DNA of 64,000 nucleotides from Tahibacter sp042701255. Lineage in GTDB: Bacteria; Pseudomonadota; Gammaproteobacteria; Xanthomonadales; Rhodanobacteraceae. The position numbers were made by a program, and so were the translations under genes. The stretch lies in NCBI RefSeq assembly GCF_042701255.1, contig NZ_CP170554.1:992001-1056000 (forward strand), written 5' to 3'. Below are positions 17,940 through 26,468 of this stretch, one piece after another (positions within the stretch are counted from its first letter, which is position 1; each line of letters begins with the position of its first letter). Below the pieces are notes generated by a model. It was not told the origin of the DNA. It ran no database searches and saw nothing but the letters and a program-made list of their open reading frames with translations.

Positions 17940-18027
17940 GGGCGAGTAACCCGTAAACGGTAGCGGTCCTGACTGTAAATCAGGGACTCCAGTAGTCCAG
18001 AAGGTTCGATTCCTTCCTCGCCCACCA
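17940..18027 (+). tRNA. tRNA-Tyr (anticodon GTA), class II
   Basis: Acceptor arms GGGCGAG (17940-17946) and CTCGCCC (18017-18023) pair perfectly, with discriminator A and an encoded CCA. The anticodon stem CCTGA/TCAGG encloses loop CTGTAAA, giving anticodon GTA. A long variable arm (GACT...AGTC) and the T arm GAAGG-TTCGATT-CCTTC complete an 88-base class II tRNA, as expected for bacterial tRNA-Tyr. The D arm is odd: the best stem is ACC/GGT with a 13-base loop, and no unpaired base is left between it and the anticodon stem. It lies between the attenuator-like module and an insertion sequence. Confidence 0.85.
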
Positions 18028-18295
18028 ATTCACATGACCGTTGCGCTATGGCGTGGCGGTTTTTGCGTGCAGTTGCTTTGGCGCGGACATGGCGGCCACC
18101 TCGGCCATCATTGCGGAACGGGTGGGGCGGCAGCTCGAAAATCATATCGTCGCCATAGCTCTTCATGGCCAGGCGCGCGCCGCTATCGTTGTGCAGCGGT
18201 TGATTGTCGAACCCGCCGTGCTCGATTGGCATCGGCAGCACGACTACCAGTCGCACAAGCAACCCATCCCCACCCATACCCTCCCCTTGAAGGGG

Positions 18296-19326
18296 CCTGA
18301 TTAGCGCTGTGTCTCAGCTGCTGATTCTGGCGAGATCTAAAACGGCAGCATTCTCAAGAGGATGCCGCCATGGCGATGAATCGGGTTCAGTTCCAGCGCA
18401 GCGTGTCCCTGCCGGCGTTCATGAAGCAGTTCGGCACCGATAGGCAATGCGAGCAGGCCATGGCGCGTTCGCGTTGGCCGGAGGGGTTTGTCTGTCCGAG
18501 CTGCAAGGGACAGCAGGCATCGACTTTCCGACGCGGGCGACAGACCCTGTGGCAGTGCCGTGACTGCCGGACGCAAACCAGTGTGACGTCAGGAACGCCG
18601 TTGGCGGACACCAAGCTGCCGTTACGGCTGTGGTGGTTGGCGATCTACCTGACGACGCAGGCCAAGAACGGCGTCTCGGCACTGGAGCTGAGTCGGCAAC
18701 TGGGCGTGTGCTACCGCACGGCCTGGCGGATCAAGCACAAGCTCATGGCGGTCATGGCTCATCGTGAGATCGACCGGATCCTCCACGGCGTGGTGCAGGT
18801 GGACGATGCCTATCTGGGCGGCGAGCGCAGCGGCGTGGCCAATGGCCAGCAATGGGAAAACAAAGTCCCGTTCATCGCCGCTGTGGCCACCGAGCAAGGG
18901 CGGCCTCTGCACATCCGCCTGGATCCGGTTCCTCGCTTCAATCGGGAAACCCTCAAGAACTGGGCACACCGCGCTCTGGCACCCGACGCCGTGGTCATCA
19001 GCGACGGCCTGTCCGCCTTCACCGGTATCGCCCAGGCCGGCATGGCCCATGAGGCCGTCGTCACCGGCCGCGGCCGCGCTGCCGCTCAACAACCGCAGCT
19101 GCTCTGGGTCAACGTGATCCTGAGCAACCTCAAGACTGCCTTGAGCGGTACCCACCACGCTTTGAAGTTCGCCAAGTACGGCGCTCGCTACCTCGCCGCC
19201 CATCAGTACCGCTTCAACCGACGCGTCGATATGGCGGCCATGATCCCGCGACTGGCTATCGCTCTGTTTGCCCTCGGGTCGCTCACCGAAACCGCTCTGC
19301 GCAGCTGAGACTCGGCGCTAATCAGG
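18296..19326 (+). mobile_element. IS1595-family insertion sequence (ISXO2-like), 1031 bp, with target duplication
   Basis: The ends are inverted repeats of about 25 bases with two mismatches (CCTGATTAGCGC at the left, GCGCTAATCAGG at the right, continuing into GTCTCAGCTG). The flanks carry the direct repeat TTGAAGGGG at 18287-18295 and 19327-19335, an 8-9 base target duplication as expected for the family. One transposase gene fills the element. The matching duplication and intact transposase indicate a complete and probably recent insertion. Confidence 0.93.
18370..19308 (+). CDS. IS1595-family transposase (ISXO2-like)
   Basis: A 312-residue transposase. The N-terminus has a zinc ribbon (CPSC about 25 residues before CRDC), then a helix-turn-helix-like segment (ALELSRQLGVCYRTAWRIKHKL) and the ISXO2-like DDE domain: VVQVDDAYLGGERSG for the first Asp, VVISDGLSAF for the second, and WVNVILSNLKTALSGTHHALKFAKYGARYLA...YRFNRR toward the C-terminus. 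The gene lies wholly between the inverted repeats and appears intact. Confidence 0.95.
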   Translation: MAMNRVQFQRSVSLPAFMKQFGTDRQCEQAMARSRWPEGFVCPSCKGQQASTFRRGRQTLWQCRDCRTQTSVTSGTPLADTKLPLRLWWLAIYLTTQAKNGVSALELSRQLGVCYRTAWRIKHKLMAVMAHREIDRILHGVVQVDDAYLGGERSGVANGQQWENKVPFIAAVATEQGRPLHIRLDPVPRFNRETLKNWAHRALAPDAVVISDGLSAFTGIAQAGMAHEAVVTGRGRAAAQQPQLLWVNVILSNLKTALSGTHHALKFAKYGARYLAAHQYRFNRRVDMAAMIPRLAIALFALGSLTETALRS

Positions 19327-19530
19327 TTGAAGGGGAGGGTTTGATGCGCCGCGCTTGCGAAGAGTGTGATTCAAGCCACTAACTCCGCGCTGGCCTGACT
19401 ACCCCTCCCCTTCAAGGGGAGGGTTTGGGTGGGGATGGGGTTGCTTCGCGTGAATGAATATTTGCGTGCAGTTTCTTGCGCACTCACCAGCACACGGCCG
19501 AGTCATTTCCTGCCGTTGCCACATTCGACC

Positions 19531-19562
19531 CGGAGCTGCCGCTCATCGGCGACAGCTCCGGA
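19531..19562. repeat. Hairpin downstream of the DUF11 gene
   Basis: CCGGAGCTG and CAGCTCCGG form a perfect 9-bp stem just after the minus-strand stop at 19571. There is no T-run, so it is at best a weak terminator or a 3'-end stabiliser of the giant gene's transcript. Confidence 0.4.
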
Positions 19563-19570
19563 CCGGTGGC

Positions 19571-22500
19571 TCAAGTCGTCCGACGCGACCGCACGAACAC
19601 GATGGTGCCGAGCAGCCCGCAGAGCAGCAGCAGCGCCCAGCGATCCAGTGCCGGCACGGGTACGGCGGGCATGTCGACCATCACGGCCAGAATGGCCGAC
19701 GTCGACGGTTCGAAATTCGCGTCGCCGCTGTAGCTCGCCGTGACCGGGTGCGCGCCCGCCGACGTGAACGTGGTCGTGCAGGTGGCCGTCGAGCTCGTCG
19801 TGCCGACGACCAGGGTCACCGGCGAGCAGGGCAAGGTCGCGCCGTCGGCGCTGAAGCTCACCGTGCCGGTCGGCGTGCCGACGGCGACCGTTGCGACGAG
19901 ATTCACCGGAACGCCCTGAGTCGTCGGGTTCGGCGTGGCCGTGACGGTGACCGTCGTGGTCTTCCGGTTCACGACGAGCGTATACGCCTGCGTGCCCGAG
20001 ATGCCGCCGGAGCCCGCAGCCTGCACGGTGATCGGGAAGCTGCCGACGACCGACGGCGTACCGGACAACAGGCCATCCGTGCCCAGGGTCAGACCGGTCG
20101 GCAGACTGCCCGACACGAGCGTGAATACGTACGGCGTGTGGTCGAGACTGTCGCTGCTGGTCGCGGCCAGCTGCTCGCTGTAGGACACGCTGAACGTGGC
20201 GGCGGACAACGTAGCGGGCGTGATCGTCACGAGCACCGCCGCGCAGGTCACCTGCACGTTCGTCACGTTTGCCGACAGATTGGTGCCGCTCCCGTTGGCG
20301 ACGGCGCAGCTCTGGCCCGACGGCGGCGTCGTCACCGCGACGCTCCAGCTCGCGCCGATCGGAAGCGGCGTCGCGAACGTGAATGCGCCGTTCGACGACG
20401 TAGCCTGAGACGTGCCGTTCGTGCTGTCGGTCAAGGTGAGCGTGGCCGCCGATGTGGCGCCGCTGACATTGCCACCGATCGTATAGACCGCCGTCGCGAT
20501 CGTCGTCACGTCGCTTGCGCTGTCGTTGGCCGTGTTGGTCTGGCCGCCGCCGGAGACGGCGGCGTTATTGGTCACCGAAGCCGGCGCGTTGTTGGCGACG
20601 TTCACCGTCAACGTGATCGCCGGATAACCGCTGCCCGCCGCGAGCGCATCCGAGCGCGTGCAGGTCAGGGTGCCCAAGGTGCAGGTCCAGCCCGTGCCGC
20701 CGATCGCCGTTGCGGTCAGGCCCGTCGGCAAGGTGTCGATGACCGTCACGGTGCCGCTGGTCGGTCCTGCACCGGCGTTGCCTGCCGTGAGCGTGTAGAC
20801 CGCGCCGGTCTGGCCCTGGGTGAAGTTGCCGGCGTGCGTCTTCGTGATCGTCAGATCGGACAGCTGCGTGATCGTGGTCGGATCGCTCGCGGTGTCGTTG
20901 GCCGTGTTCGTCTGCCCGCCGCCGGAGACGGTGGCGGTGTTGGTCACCGAAGCCGGTGCGTTGTTGGCCACGTTGACGGTCAAGGTGATGGCCGGATAGC
21001 TGCTGCCCGCTGCGAGCGCATCCGAACGCGTGCAGGTCAGGGTGCCCAAGGTGCAGGTCCAGCCCGTGCCGCTGATCGCCGTGGCGGTCAGGCCCGTGGG
21101 CAAAGTGTCGGTGACCGTCACGGTGCCGCTGGTCGGTCCTGCACCGGCGTTGCCTGCCGTGAGCGTGTAGACCGCGCCCGTCTGGCCCTGGGTGAAGCTG
21201 CCGGCGTGCGTCTTCGTGAGCGTCAGATCGGACAGCTGCGTGATCGTCGTCGGATCGCTCGCGGTGTCGTTGGCCGTATTGGTCTGGCCGCCGCCGGAAA
21301 CGGTAGCGGTGTTGGTCACGGAGGCCGGCGCGTTGCCGGCGACGTTGACGGTCAAGGTGATGGCCGGGTAGCTGCCGCCCGCCGCGAGCGCATCCGAGCG
21401 CGTGCAGGTCAGGGTGCCCAAGGTGCAGGTCCAGCCCGTGCCGCCGATCGCCGTCGCGGTCAGCCCTGCGGGCAAGGTGTCGGTGACCGTCACGGTGCCG
21501 CTGGTCGGTCCCGTGCCTGTGTTGCTCGCTGCGATGGTGTAGGTGGCGCCGGTCTGGCCCTGGGTGAAGTTGCCGGCGTGCGTCTTCGTGATCGTCAGGT
21601 CGGACAGCTGCGTGATCGTGGTCGGATCGCTTGCGCTGTTGTTGGCCGTGTTGGTCTCGCTGCCGCCGGAAACGGTGGCGGTGTTGGTCACGGAGGCCGG
21701 CGCGTTGCTGGCGACGTTGACGGTCAAGGTGATGGCCGGATAGCTGCTGCCCGCCGCGAGCGCATCCGAACGCGAGCAGATCAAGGTGCCGAGGGTGCAG
21801 GTCCAGCCCACACCGCTGATCGCCGTCGCGGTCAATCCTGCCGGCAACGTATCCATCACCGTGACCACGCCACTGGTCGGCGAGCCACCCGCGTTGCTGG
21901 CCGTGAGCGTGTAGGTGGCCCCGGTCTGTCCTTGAGTGAAGTTGCCGACGTGCGTCTTGGCGATCGTCAGATCTGCCAGCGCTGTCAGCGTGTCGGTATC
22001 GGTCGCCGAGTTGTTGCCCGGCGTCGGATCGGTCACGCCGGCCGGCGCGGCAACGGTCGCCGTGTTGCTCATCGAGCCCGTGGCCGACACGGAGATCGCG
22101 CAGCTCGCGGTGTACGTGGTGCTGCCGCCCGCGGGCAGATTGATCGTGTCGGCGATATTGCCGCTGCCCGCCGCGGTGCAGGTGCCGCCACCGGCACCGA
22201 CGCAGGTCCAGGTGCAGGTCTGCGTCGCGGGGAAGGTGTCGGCGACGGTGGAACCCGTCGCGTTACTTGGACCCGCGTTCGATGCCGTGATCGTGTAAGT
22301 GACGCTGCCGCCCGGTGTGGCCGACGTGACGCCGTCGGTCTTGGTGATGGCCAGATCCGCCGACGCGGCGAGCGTGTCGGTATCGGTCGCCGAGTTGTTG
22401 CCCAGCGTCGGATCGGTCACGCCGCCCGGTGCGGCGACGGTCGCGGTGTTCGACAAGGTGCCGCTCGCCGAAGCCGAGACCGTGCAGCTCGCGGTATGGG

Positions 22501-25500
22501 TCGTGCTGCCGCCTGCGGGCAGGTTCACGGTGTCGGCGATATTGCCGCTGCCGCTCGCCGTACAGGTGCCGCCACCGGCGCCGACGCAGGTCCAGGTGCA
22601 GGTCAGCGACGCGGGGAACGTGTCGGCGACGGTGGCGCCGGTTGCGTTGCTCGGGCCTGCGTTCGAGGCCGTGATCGTGTAGGTCACGCTGCCGCCCGGT
22701 GTCGCCGTCGTGACGCCGTCGGTCTTCGTGATGGCCAGGTCCGCCGACGCGGCGAGCGTGTCGGTATCCGTCGCCGAATTGTTGCCCGGTGTCGGATCGG
22801 TCACGCCAGCGGGTGCGGCGACGGTCGCGGTATTGCTCAAGGTGCCGCTGGCCGACGCGGAGACCGTGCAGCTCGCGGTATGCGTCGTGCTGCCGCCCGC
22901 GGGCAGGTTCACGGTGTCGGCGATGTTGCCGCTGCCGCTCGCCGTACAGGTGCCGCCACCGGCGCCGACGCAGGTCCAGGTGCAGGTCAGCGACGCGGGG
23001 AACGTGTCGGCGACGGTGGCGCCGGTTGCGTTGCTCGGGCCCGCGTTCGAGGCCGTGATCGTATAGGTGACGCTGCCGCCCGCCGTTGCCGAGGTCACGC
23101 CGTCGGTTTTGGTGATGGAGAGGTCGGCGTTCGCCGCGAGCGTGTCGGTATCGGTCGCGGAATTGTTGCCCGGCGTCGGATCGGTCACGCCGCCCGGTGC
23201 CGCGACGGTTGCCGTATTGCTCAACGTGCCGCTCGCCGAAGCCGAGATCGTGCAGCTCGCCGTGTAGGTCACGCTGCCGCCGGCCGGCAGATTCACGCTG
23301 TTCGCGATGTTGCCGCTGCCCGACGCCGTGCAGGTGCCGCCACCGGCACCGACGCAGGTCCAGGTGCAGGTCAGTGCCGCGGGGAACGTGTCGGCCACTG
23401 TCGCGCCGGTTGCGCTGCTCGGGCCTGCGTTCGAGGCCGTGATCGTGTAGGTGACGCTGCCGCCCGGTGTCGCCGTCGTGACGCCGTCGGTCTTCGTGAT
23501 GGCCAGATCCGCCGACGCGGCGAGCGTGTCGGTGTCGGTCGCCGAATTGTTGCCCGGTGTCGGATCAGTCACGCCGCCCGGTGCCGCGACGGTCGCGGTG
23601 TTCGACAAGGTGCCGCTCGCCGCCGCGGAAATCGTGCAGCTCGCGGTGTATGTCGTGCTGCCGCCCACGGGCAGGTTCACGGTGTCGGCGATATTGCCGC
23701 TGCCCGCCGCGGTGCAGGTGCCGCCGCCGGCGCCGACGCAGGTCCAGGTGCAGGTCAGCGAGGCCGGGAACGTATCGGCCACCGTGGAACCCGGCGCGTT
23801 GCTCGGACCCGCGTTCGATGCCGTGATCGTGTAGGTGACGCTGCCGCCCGGTGTCGCCGTGGTCACGCCGTCGGTCTTGGTGATGCCGAGGTTGGCCTGC
23901 GGTGTCAGCGTGTCGGTATCGGTCGCGGAATTGTTGGCTGGATTCGGATCGCCGGCGATCGTCACGGTCGCCGTATTGCTCAACGTGCCGGTAGCGGCGG
24001 CGGAGATCGAACAGCTCGCGGTGTATGTGGTGCTCGCACCCGCGGGCAGGTTGATCGTGTCGCTGATGTTGCCGCTGCCGCTCGCGGTGCAGGTGCCGCC
24101 GCCGGCGCCGACGCAGGTCCAGGTGCAGGTCAGCGAGGCCGGGAACGTGTCGGCCACCGTGGCGCCCGTGGCCGCGACCGCGCTCGGGTTCGAGGCGGTG
24201 ATGGTGTAGGTCACGCTGCCACCCGGAGTGGCCGTGGTCACGCCGTCGGTCTTGGTGATCGCCAGGTCCGCCGCCAGCGCGTTCTGCGCATTGATGCAGC
24301 CGTTCGCGGTGACGCTCTGGCCGTCCGGATTGGTCACCGTGACGTTCTGCAGTCCGGTAGCCAGCGCGGTGATGTTGAGCGTGACCTGGGTCGGCGAGTT
24401 GAACGTGACGCTGTTGACCGTGGCGTTCGTGACCGTCGCGCTCAGGTGCGCGAACGGCAATGCCGGCGCCGGCAGGTTCGCGCCCGGATCGTAGAAGCCC
24501 GAGCCCCCGCTCGACGTGGCGTTGATGACCACGTTGCCGGTCGGCCCGGCGAACGTGATCGGACTGCCCGAGCACGTCGGCGTGGCCGGCGGCGGTGCGG
24601 CGAGGCGTCCGACGCGCACCGCGAAACTGTTCAGCGCCTGGTTGTATTCCTGGATCGTCCAGACCGTCATGTCGTCGAGCGGATCGAGGCTCGTGAACGA
24701 TTGCTCGCCCCAGCGCCGTCCGGCGGCGCTGCCCGGGTCCGCCGGCGGGTTGTAGTTCGCCGTCGTGGTTCCGAACGTGACGGCGGCCACCGTCGGCGGG
24801 CCGGCCATCGTGCCGAGCGTATCGCCGGCGAGACGGCCGACGTAGGCCGGCGTTGCGCCGACCGGCGTGCCGGCCATCGTCATGCCGATCACCGAATGGC
24901 CCTGGCCGGTGACGATGACGCTGGGCATCCAGTACTGCCTCGCCGCGGCCAATGTCGCGGCGTTGTCGAACACGGTGCCCGACTGCACCAGGGTCGGCGT
25001 GGTCGCGAGATTCTGGAACTCGTACCAGCGCACCGCGTTGCGCGCGGCGGCGGCGGTGTTCGCTACGCCGGCCGAGCTGACGCGGAAGTTGTGCGCCGAC
25101 CACAGGCGGTTGTTGCGGATCATGGCCGCGTAGAGGCGGTCGTCGAGCGAATCGAGACGGCCGTTGTTGCCGCCGGTATTGCCCGCGTGCGTCACGGGAT
25201 TCGGGAACGTGGTGGTCGGCACGGTCACCGCGATGTTCGCCGAGATCGTCGGCGTGGCCGAACCCGGATTGCTGACGCGGCGGAACATGATCGTGCTGAA
25301 CGTCGCGTTGTCGACGCCGACGAAATAGCCGTCCGTTGCGGCCGGGTCGTAGTTGTCCACGCCGCGCGGCGAAATCGGGCCGGCGCCGGTGCCGACGGCG
25401 AGATTCGCGAACATCGTCACCACGGCCGGGCCGGCGCCGAGAATCGAGACTTTTCGCACCACGTAGGCGTTCGCGGCGCTGAAGGCGCCGGCGTTGCTCA

Positions 25501-26278
25501 CCATGTTGCAGCCGATGTACAGCGCGTTGACGTCGATGCCCAGGGACGGGTTCTCACATAAATTCGTGCCCGGGTCGGCCTGGAACTGGAAAAACGTCCA
25601 CACCGTCGAGCCGCTCAAGGTGCCGGCGCTGGCCGCGTCGCTGACGGCGATCAGCACGCGGTTGGCCGCCGCAGTCGTGCAGGTGGCATCCGTGCACGGT
25701 ACGTCGGTGATGGTCAGAAACCAGCGCGCCGAGAAGCGGTCGTAGCGCACCTGCGGATGATTGGTGGAATTGGACAGGACGGCTCCGCCGACCGGCGTCA
25801 TCACCGAGGCGAAGAACACGTCGGGATTGGCATTCAGCACGCCGTCGGCCACGCCGGCCTTGGTGAACGAGCGGATGCGCCCGTTGACGAAGGTCACGAA
25901 CTGCGCCGGGCCGATCGCACCCATGCTGTCGGGCGGGAACGTGCCGGTATCGGTCAGGGTGGCGCCGTCGAAGGAGGCGGCCGTCGTGTGGATGTTCACC
26001 GCCTGGGCCGAGCGCGGCGCGACGTCCGGATACTGCGCCACGGCCGGCGCGTTCGGGTTCTGCGCGGCGGCGGACTTGTCGTGATAGGCGACCCGGCGCT
26101 CGACGTGCGGCGCGATCACGCTCGTCGACTGCCGCTCCTGGATCGACGACGTGCTCTCGTGCGTGCCCGACGACGCGGACAGGAGCTGCCCCGACTGATC
26201 CGCGGTCGCGGCTCCCCACACCAACGCACTCGACAACAGCGCGCCCCAGCGTGCGCGCGACAGGCACCGATCCGACAT
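19571..26278 (-). CDS. Giant DUF11-repeat secreted protein with IPTL-CTERM-like anchor (2235 residues)
   Basis: The signal peptide (MSDRCLSRARWGALLSSALVWGAATA) is followed by an N-terminal region to about residue 668, probably beta-rich, with several Cys. Six type-1 DUF11 repeats of about 128 residues follow (ADLAITKTDGVTTATPGG..., each with CTWTC and CTASG), then four type-2 repeats of about 124 residues (SDLTITKTHAGNFTQGQTGA...). A carboxypeptidase-regulatory-like domain, a putative Ig segment (LPTGLTLGTDGLLSGTP) and a Big-type Ig domain lead to a C-terminal VPALDRWALLLL helix plus RSRR, the shape of an IPTL-CTERM sorting signal. It is likely surface-anchored, perhaps an adhesin. The frame is open throughout. 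Confidence 0.88.
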   Translation of the reverse strand: MSDRCLSRARWGALLSSALVWGAATADQSGQLLSASSGTHESTSSIQERQSTSVIAPHVERRVAYHDKSAAAQNPNAPAVAQYPDVAPRSAQAVNIHTTAASFDGATLTDTGTFPPDSMGAIGPAQFVTFVNGRIRSFTKAGVADGVLNANPDVFFASVMTPVGGAVLSNSTNHPQVRYDRFSARWFLTITDVPCTDATCTTAAANRVLIAVSDAASAGTLSGSTVWTFFQFQADPGTNLCENPSLGIDVNALYIGCNMVSNAGAFSAANAYVVRKVSILGAGPAVVTMFANLAVGTGAGPISPRGVDNYDPAATDGYFVGVDNATFSTIMFRRVSNPGSATPTISANIAVTVPTTTFPNPVTHAGNTGGNNGRLDSLDDRLYAAMIRNNRLWSAHNFRVSSAGVANTAAAARNAVRWYEFQNLATTPTLVQSGTVFDNAATLAAARQYWMPSVIVTGQGHSVIGMTMAGTPVGATPAYVGRLAGDTLGTMAGPPTVAAVTFGTTTANYNPPADPGSAAGRRWGEQSFTSLDPLDDMTVWTIQEYNQALNSFAVRVGRLAAPPPATPTCSGSPITFAGPTGNVVINATSSGGSGFYDPGANLPAPALPFAHLSATVTNATVNSVTFNSPTQVTLNITALATGLQNVTVTNPDGQSVTANGCINAQNALAADLAITKTDGVTTATPGGSVTYTITASNPSAVAATGATVADTFPASLTCTWTCVGAGGGTCTASGSGNISDTINLPAGASTTYTASCSISAAATGTLSNTATVTIAGDPNPANNSATDTDTLTPQANLGITKTDGVTTATPGGSVTYTITASNAGPSNAPGSTVADTFPASLTCTWTCVGAGGGTCTAAGSGNIADTVNLPVGGSTTYTASCTISAAASGTLSNTATVAAPGGVTDPTPGNNSATDTDTLAASADLAITKTDGVTTATPGGSVTYTITASNAGPSSATGATVADTFPAALTCTWTCVGAGGGTCTASGSGNIANSVNLPAGGSVTYTASCTISASASGTLSNTATVAAPGGVTDPTPGNNSATDTDTLAANADLSITKTDGVTSATAGGSVTYTITASNAGPSNATGATVADTFPASLTCTWTCVGAGGGTCTASGSGNIADTVNLPAGGSTTHTASCTVSASASGTLSNTATVAAPAGVTDPTPGNNSATDTDTLAASADLAITKTDGVTTATPGGSVTYTITASNAGPSNATGATVADTFPASLTCTWTCVGAGGGTCTASGSGNIADTVNLPAGGSTTHTASCTVSASASGTLSNTATVAAPGGVTDPTLGNNSATDTDTLAASADLAITKTDGVTSATPGGSVTYTITASNAGPSNATGSTVADTFPATQTCTWTCVGAGGGTCTAAGSGNIADTINLPAGGSTTYTASCAISVSATGSMSNTATVAAPAGVTDPTPGNNSATDTDTLTALADLTIAKTHVGNFTQGQTGATYTLTASNAGGSPTSGVVTVMDTLPAGLTATAISGVGWTCTLGTLICSRSDALAAGSSYPAITLTVNVASNAPASVTNTATVSGGSETNTANNSASDPTTITQLSDLTITKTHAGNFTQGQTGATYTIAASNTGTGPTSGTVTVTDTLPAGLTATAIGGTGWTCTLGTLTCTRSDALAAGGSYPAITLTVNVAGNAPASVTNTATVSGGGQTNTANDTASDPTTITQLSDLTLTKTHAGSFTQGQTGAVYTLTAGNAGAGPTSGTVTVTDTLPTGLTATAISGTGWTCTLGTLTCTRSDALAAGSSYPAITLTVNVANNAPASVTNTATVSGGGQTNTANDTASDPTTITQLSDLTITKTHAGNFTQGQTGAVYTLTAGNAGAGPTSGTVTVIDTLPTGLTATAIGGTGWTCTLGTLTCTRSDALAAGSGYPAITLTVNVANNAPASVTNNAAVSGGGQTNTANDSASDVTTIATAVYTIGGNVSGATSAATLTLTDSTNGTSQATSSNGAFTFATPLPIGASWSVAVTTPPSGQSCAVANGSGTNLSANVTNVQVTCAAVLVTITPATLSAATFSVSYSEQLAATSSDSLDHTPYVFTLVSGSLPTGLTLGTDGLLSGTPSVVGSFPITVQAAGSGGISGTQAYTLVVNRKTTTVTVTATPNPTTQGVPVNLVATVAVGTPTGTVSFSADGATLPCSPVTLVVGTTSSTATCTTTFTSAGAHPVTASYSGDANFEPSTSAILAVMVDMPAVPVPALDRWALLLLCGLLGTIVFVRSRRTT
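20496..21977 (-). repeat. Tandem repeat block, type-2 DUF11 units (4 copies)
   Basis: Four tandem units of about 372 bases encode near-identical domains. Each carries a TLTCTRSD-like stretch (first unit TLICSRSD) and a closing VSGG...ANDTASDPTTITQLSD. Long identical stretches between units suggest recent duplication or gene conversion. Recombination between units could change copy number. Confidence 0.85.
21978..24273 (-). repeat. Tandem repeat block, type-1 DUF11 units (6 copies)
   Basis: Six units, mostly 384 bases long, each starting at an ITKTDGVT motif and containing TCVGAGGGTCTA. The outermost N-terminal copy is the most diverged and shorter. Units two to six are very similar, so the array probably grew by internal duplication. 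Confidence 0.88.
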
Positions 26279-26329
26279 GCGGCTTCCCTCAGATGCAGAT
26301 ACCGGGACAGCCCCAGTTTCCCCTGGCCG

Positions 26330-26360
26330 CGGGATAGCAGCATCCGGCGGGAAGCGTCAA
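26330..26360 (-). promoter_or_regulatory. Candidate promoter of the giant DUF11 gene
   Basis: On the minus strand TTGACG (26360-26355) is followed after 18 bases by TATCCC preceded by TGC, an extended -10 element. It lies 50-80 bases before the ATG at 26278. The -35 is good and the -10 is weak. Confidence 0.4.
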
Positions 26361-26468
26361 GCGCGATGTCGTGATGATTCCGCGCCGCTGCCGGCGCGCA
26401 AAATCTGCCGTGATAGGCCGACGGGCGAAACCACGCATTGCACCGCTTCGGGCCGGAAAAGTAACGGC

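Larger units (their letters stand above)
18257..19445. repeat. Palindromic intergenic repeat interrupted by an insertion sequence
   Basis: The left arm (about 18257-18295, AAGCAACCC...TTGAAGGGG) and the right arm (about 19402-19445, read in reverse) share roughly 40 bases as inverted copies built on ATCCCCACCCA and CCCTCCCCTT. Removing the insertion sequence would restore a palindromic element of about 160 bases. GC-rich intergenic repeats of this kind occur in Xanthomonadales genomes (my recollection). Confidence 0.55.

Noticed and set aside
17882..18277. 131-codon minus-strand frame across the tRNA
   Set aside because: It contains VGEEGIEPS, the common spurious translation of antisense tRNA, and has no ribosome binding site.
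18041..18304. 87-codon plus-strand frame between the tRNA and the insertion sequence
   Set aside because: It lacks a ribosome binding site and runs into the palindromic repeat and the insertion sequence end. Only a 10-residue stretch resembles a known gene here; reported as a finding, not a gene.
20496..24273. Regular repeats that could be taken for a CRISPR or satellite array
   Set aside because: Units are 370-384 bases, coding, in frame and free of short unique spacers; they are protein repeats.
19454..25561. A 2035-codon open frame on the plus strand
   Set aside because: It is the antisense shadow of the DUF11 gene. Its translation is arginine-rich and low-complexity, whereas the minus-strand frame has a signal peptide, recognisable repeats and a sorting-like tail.
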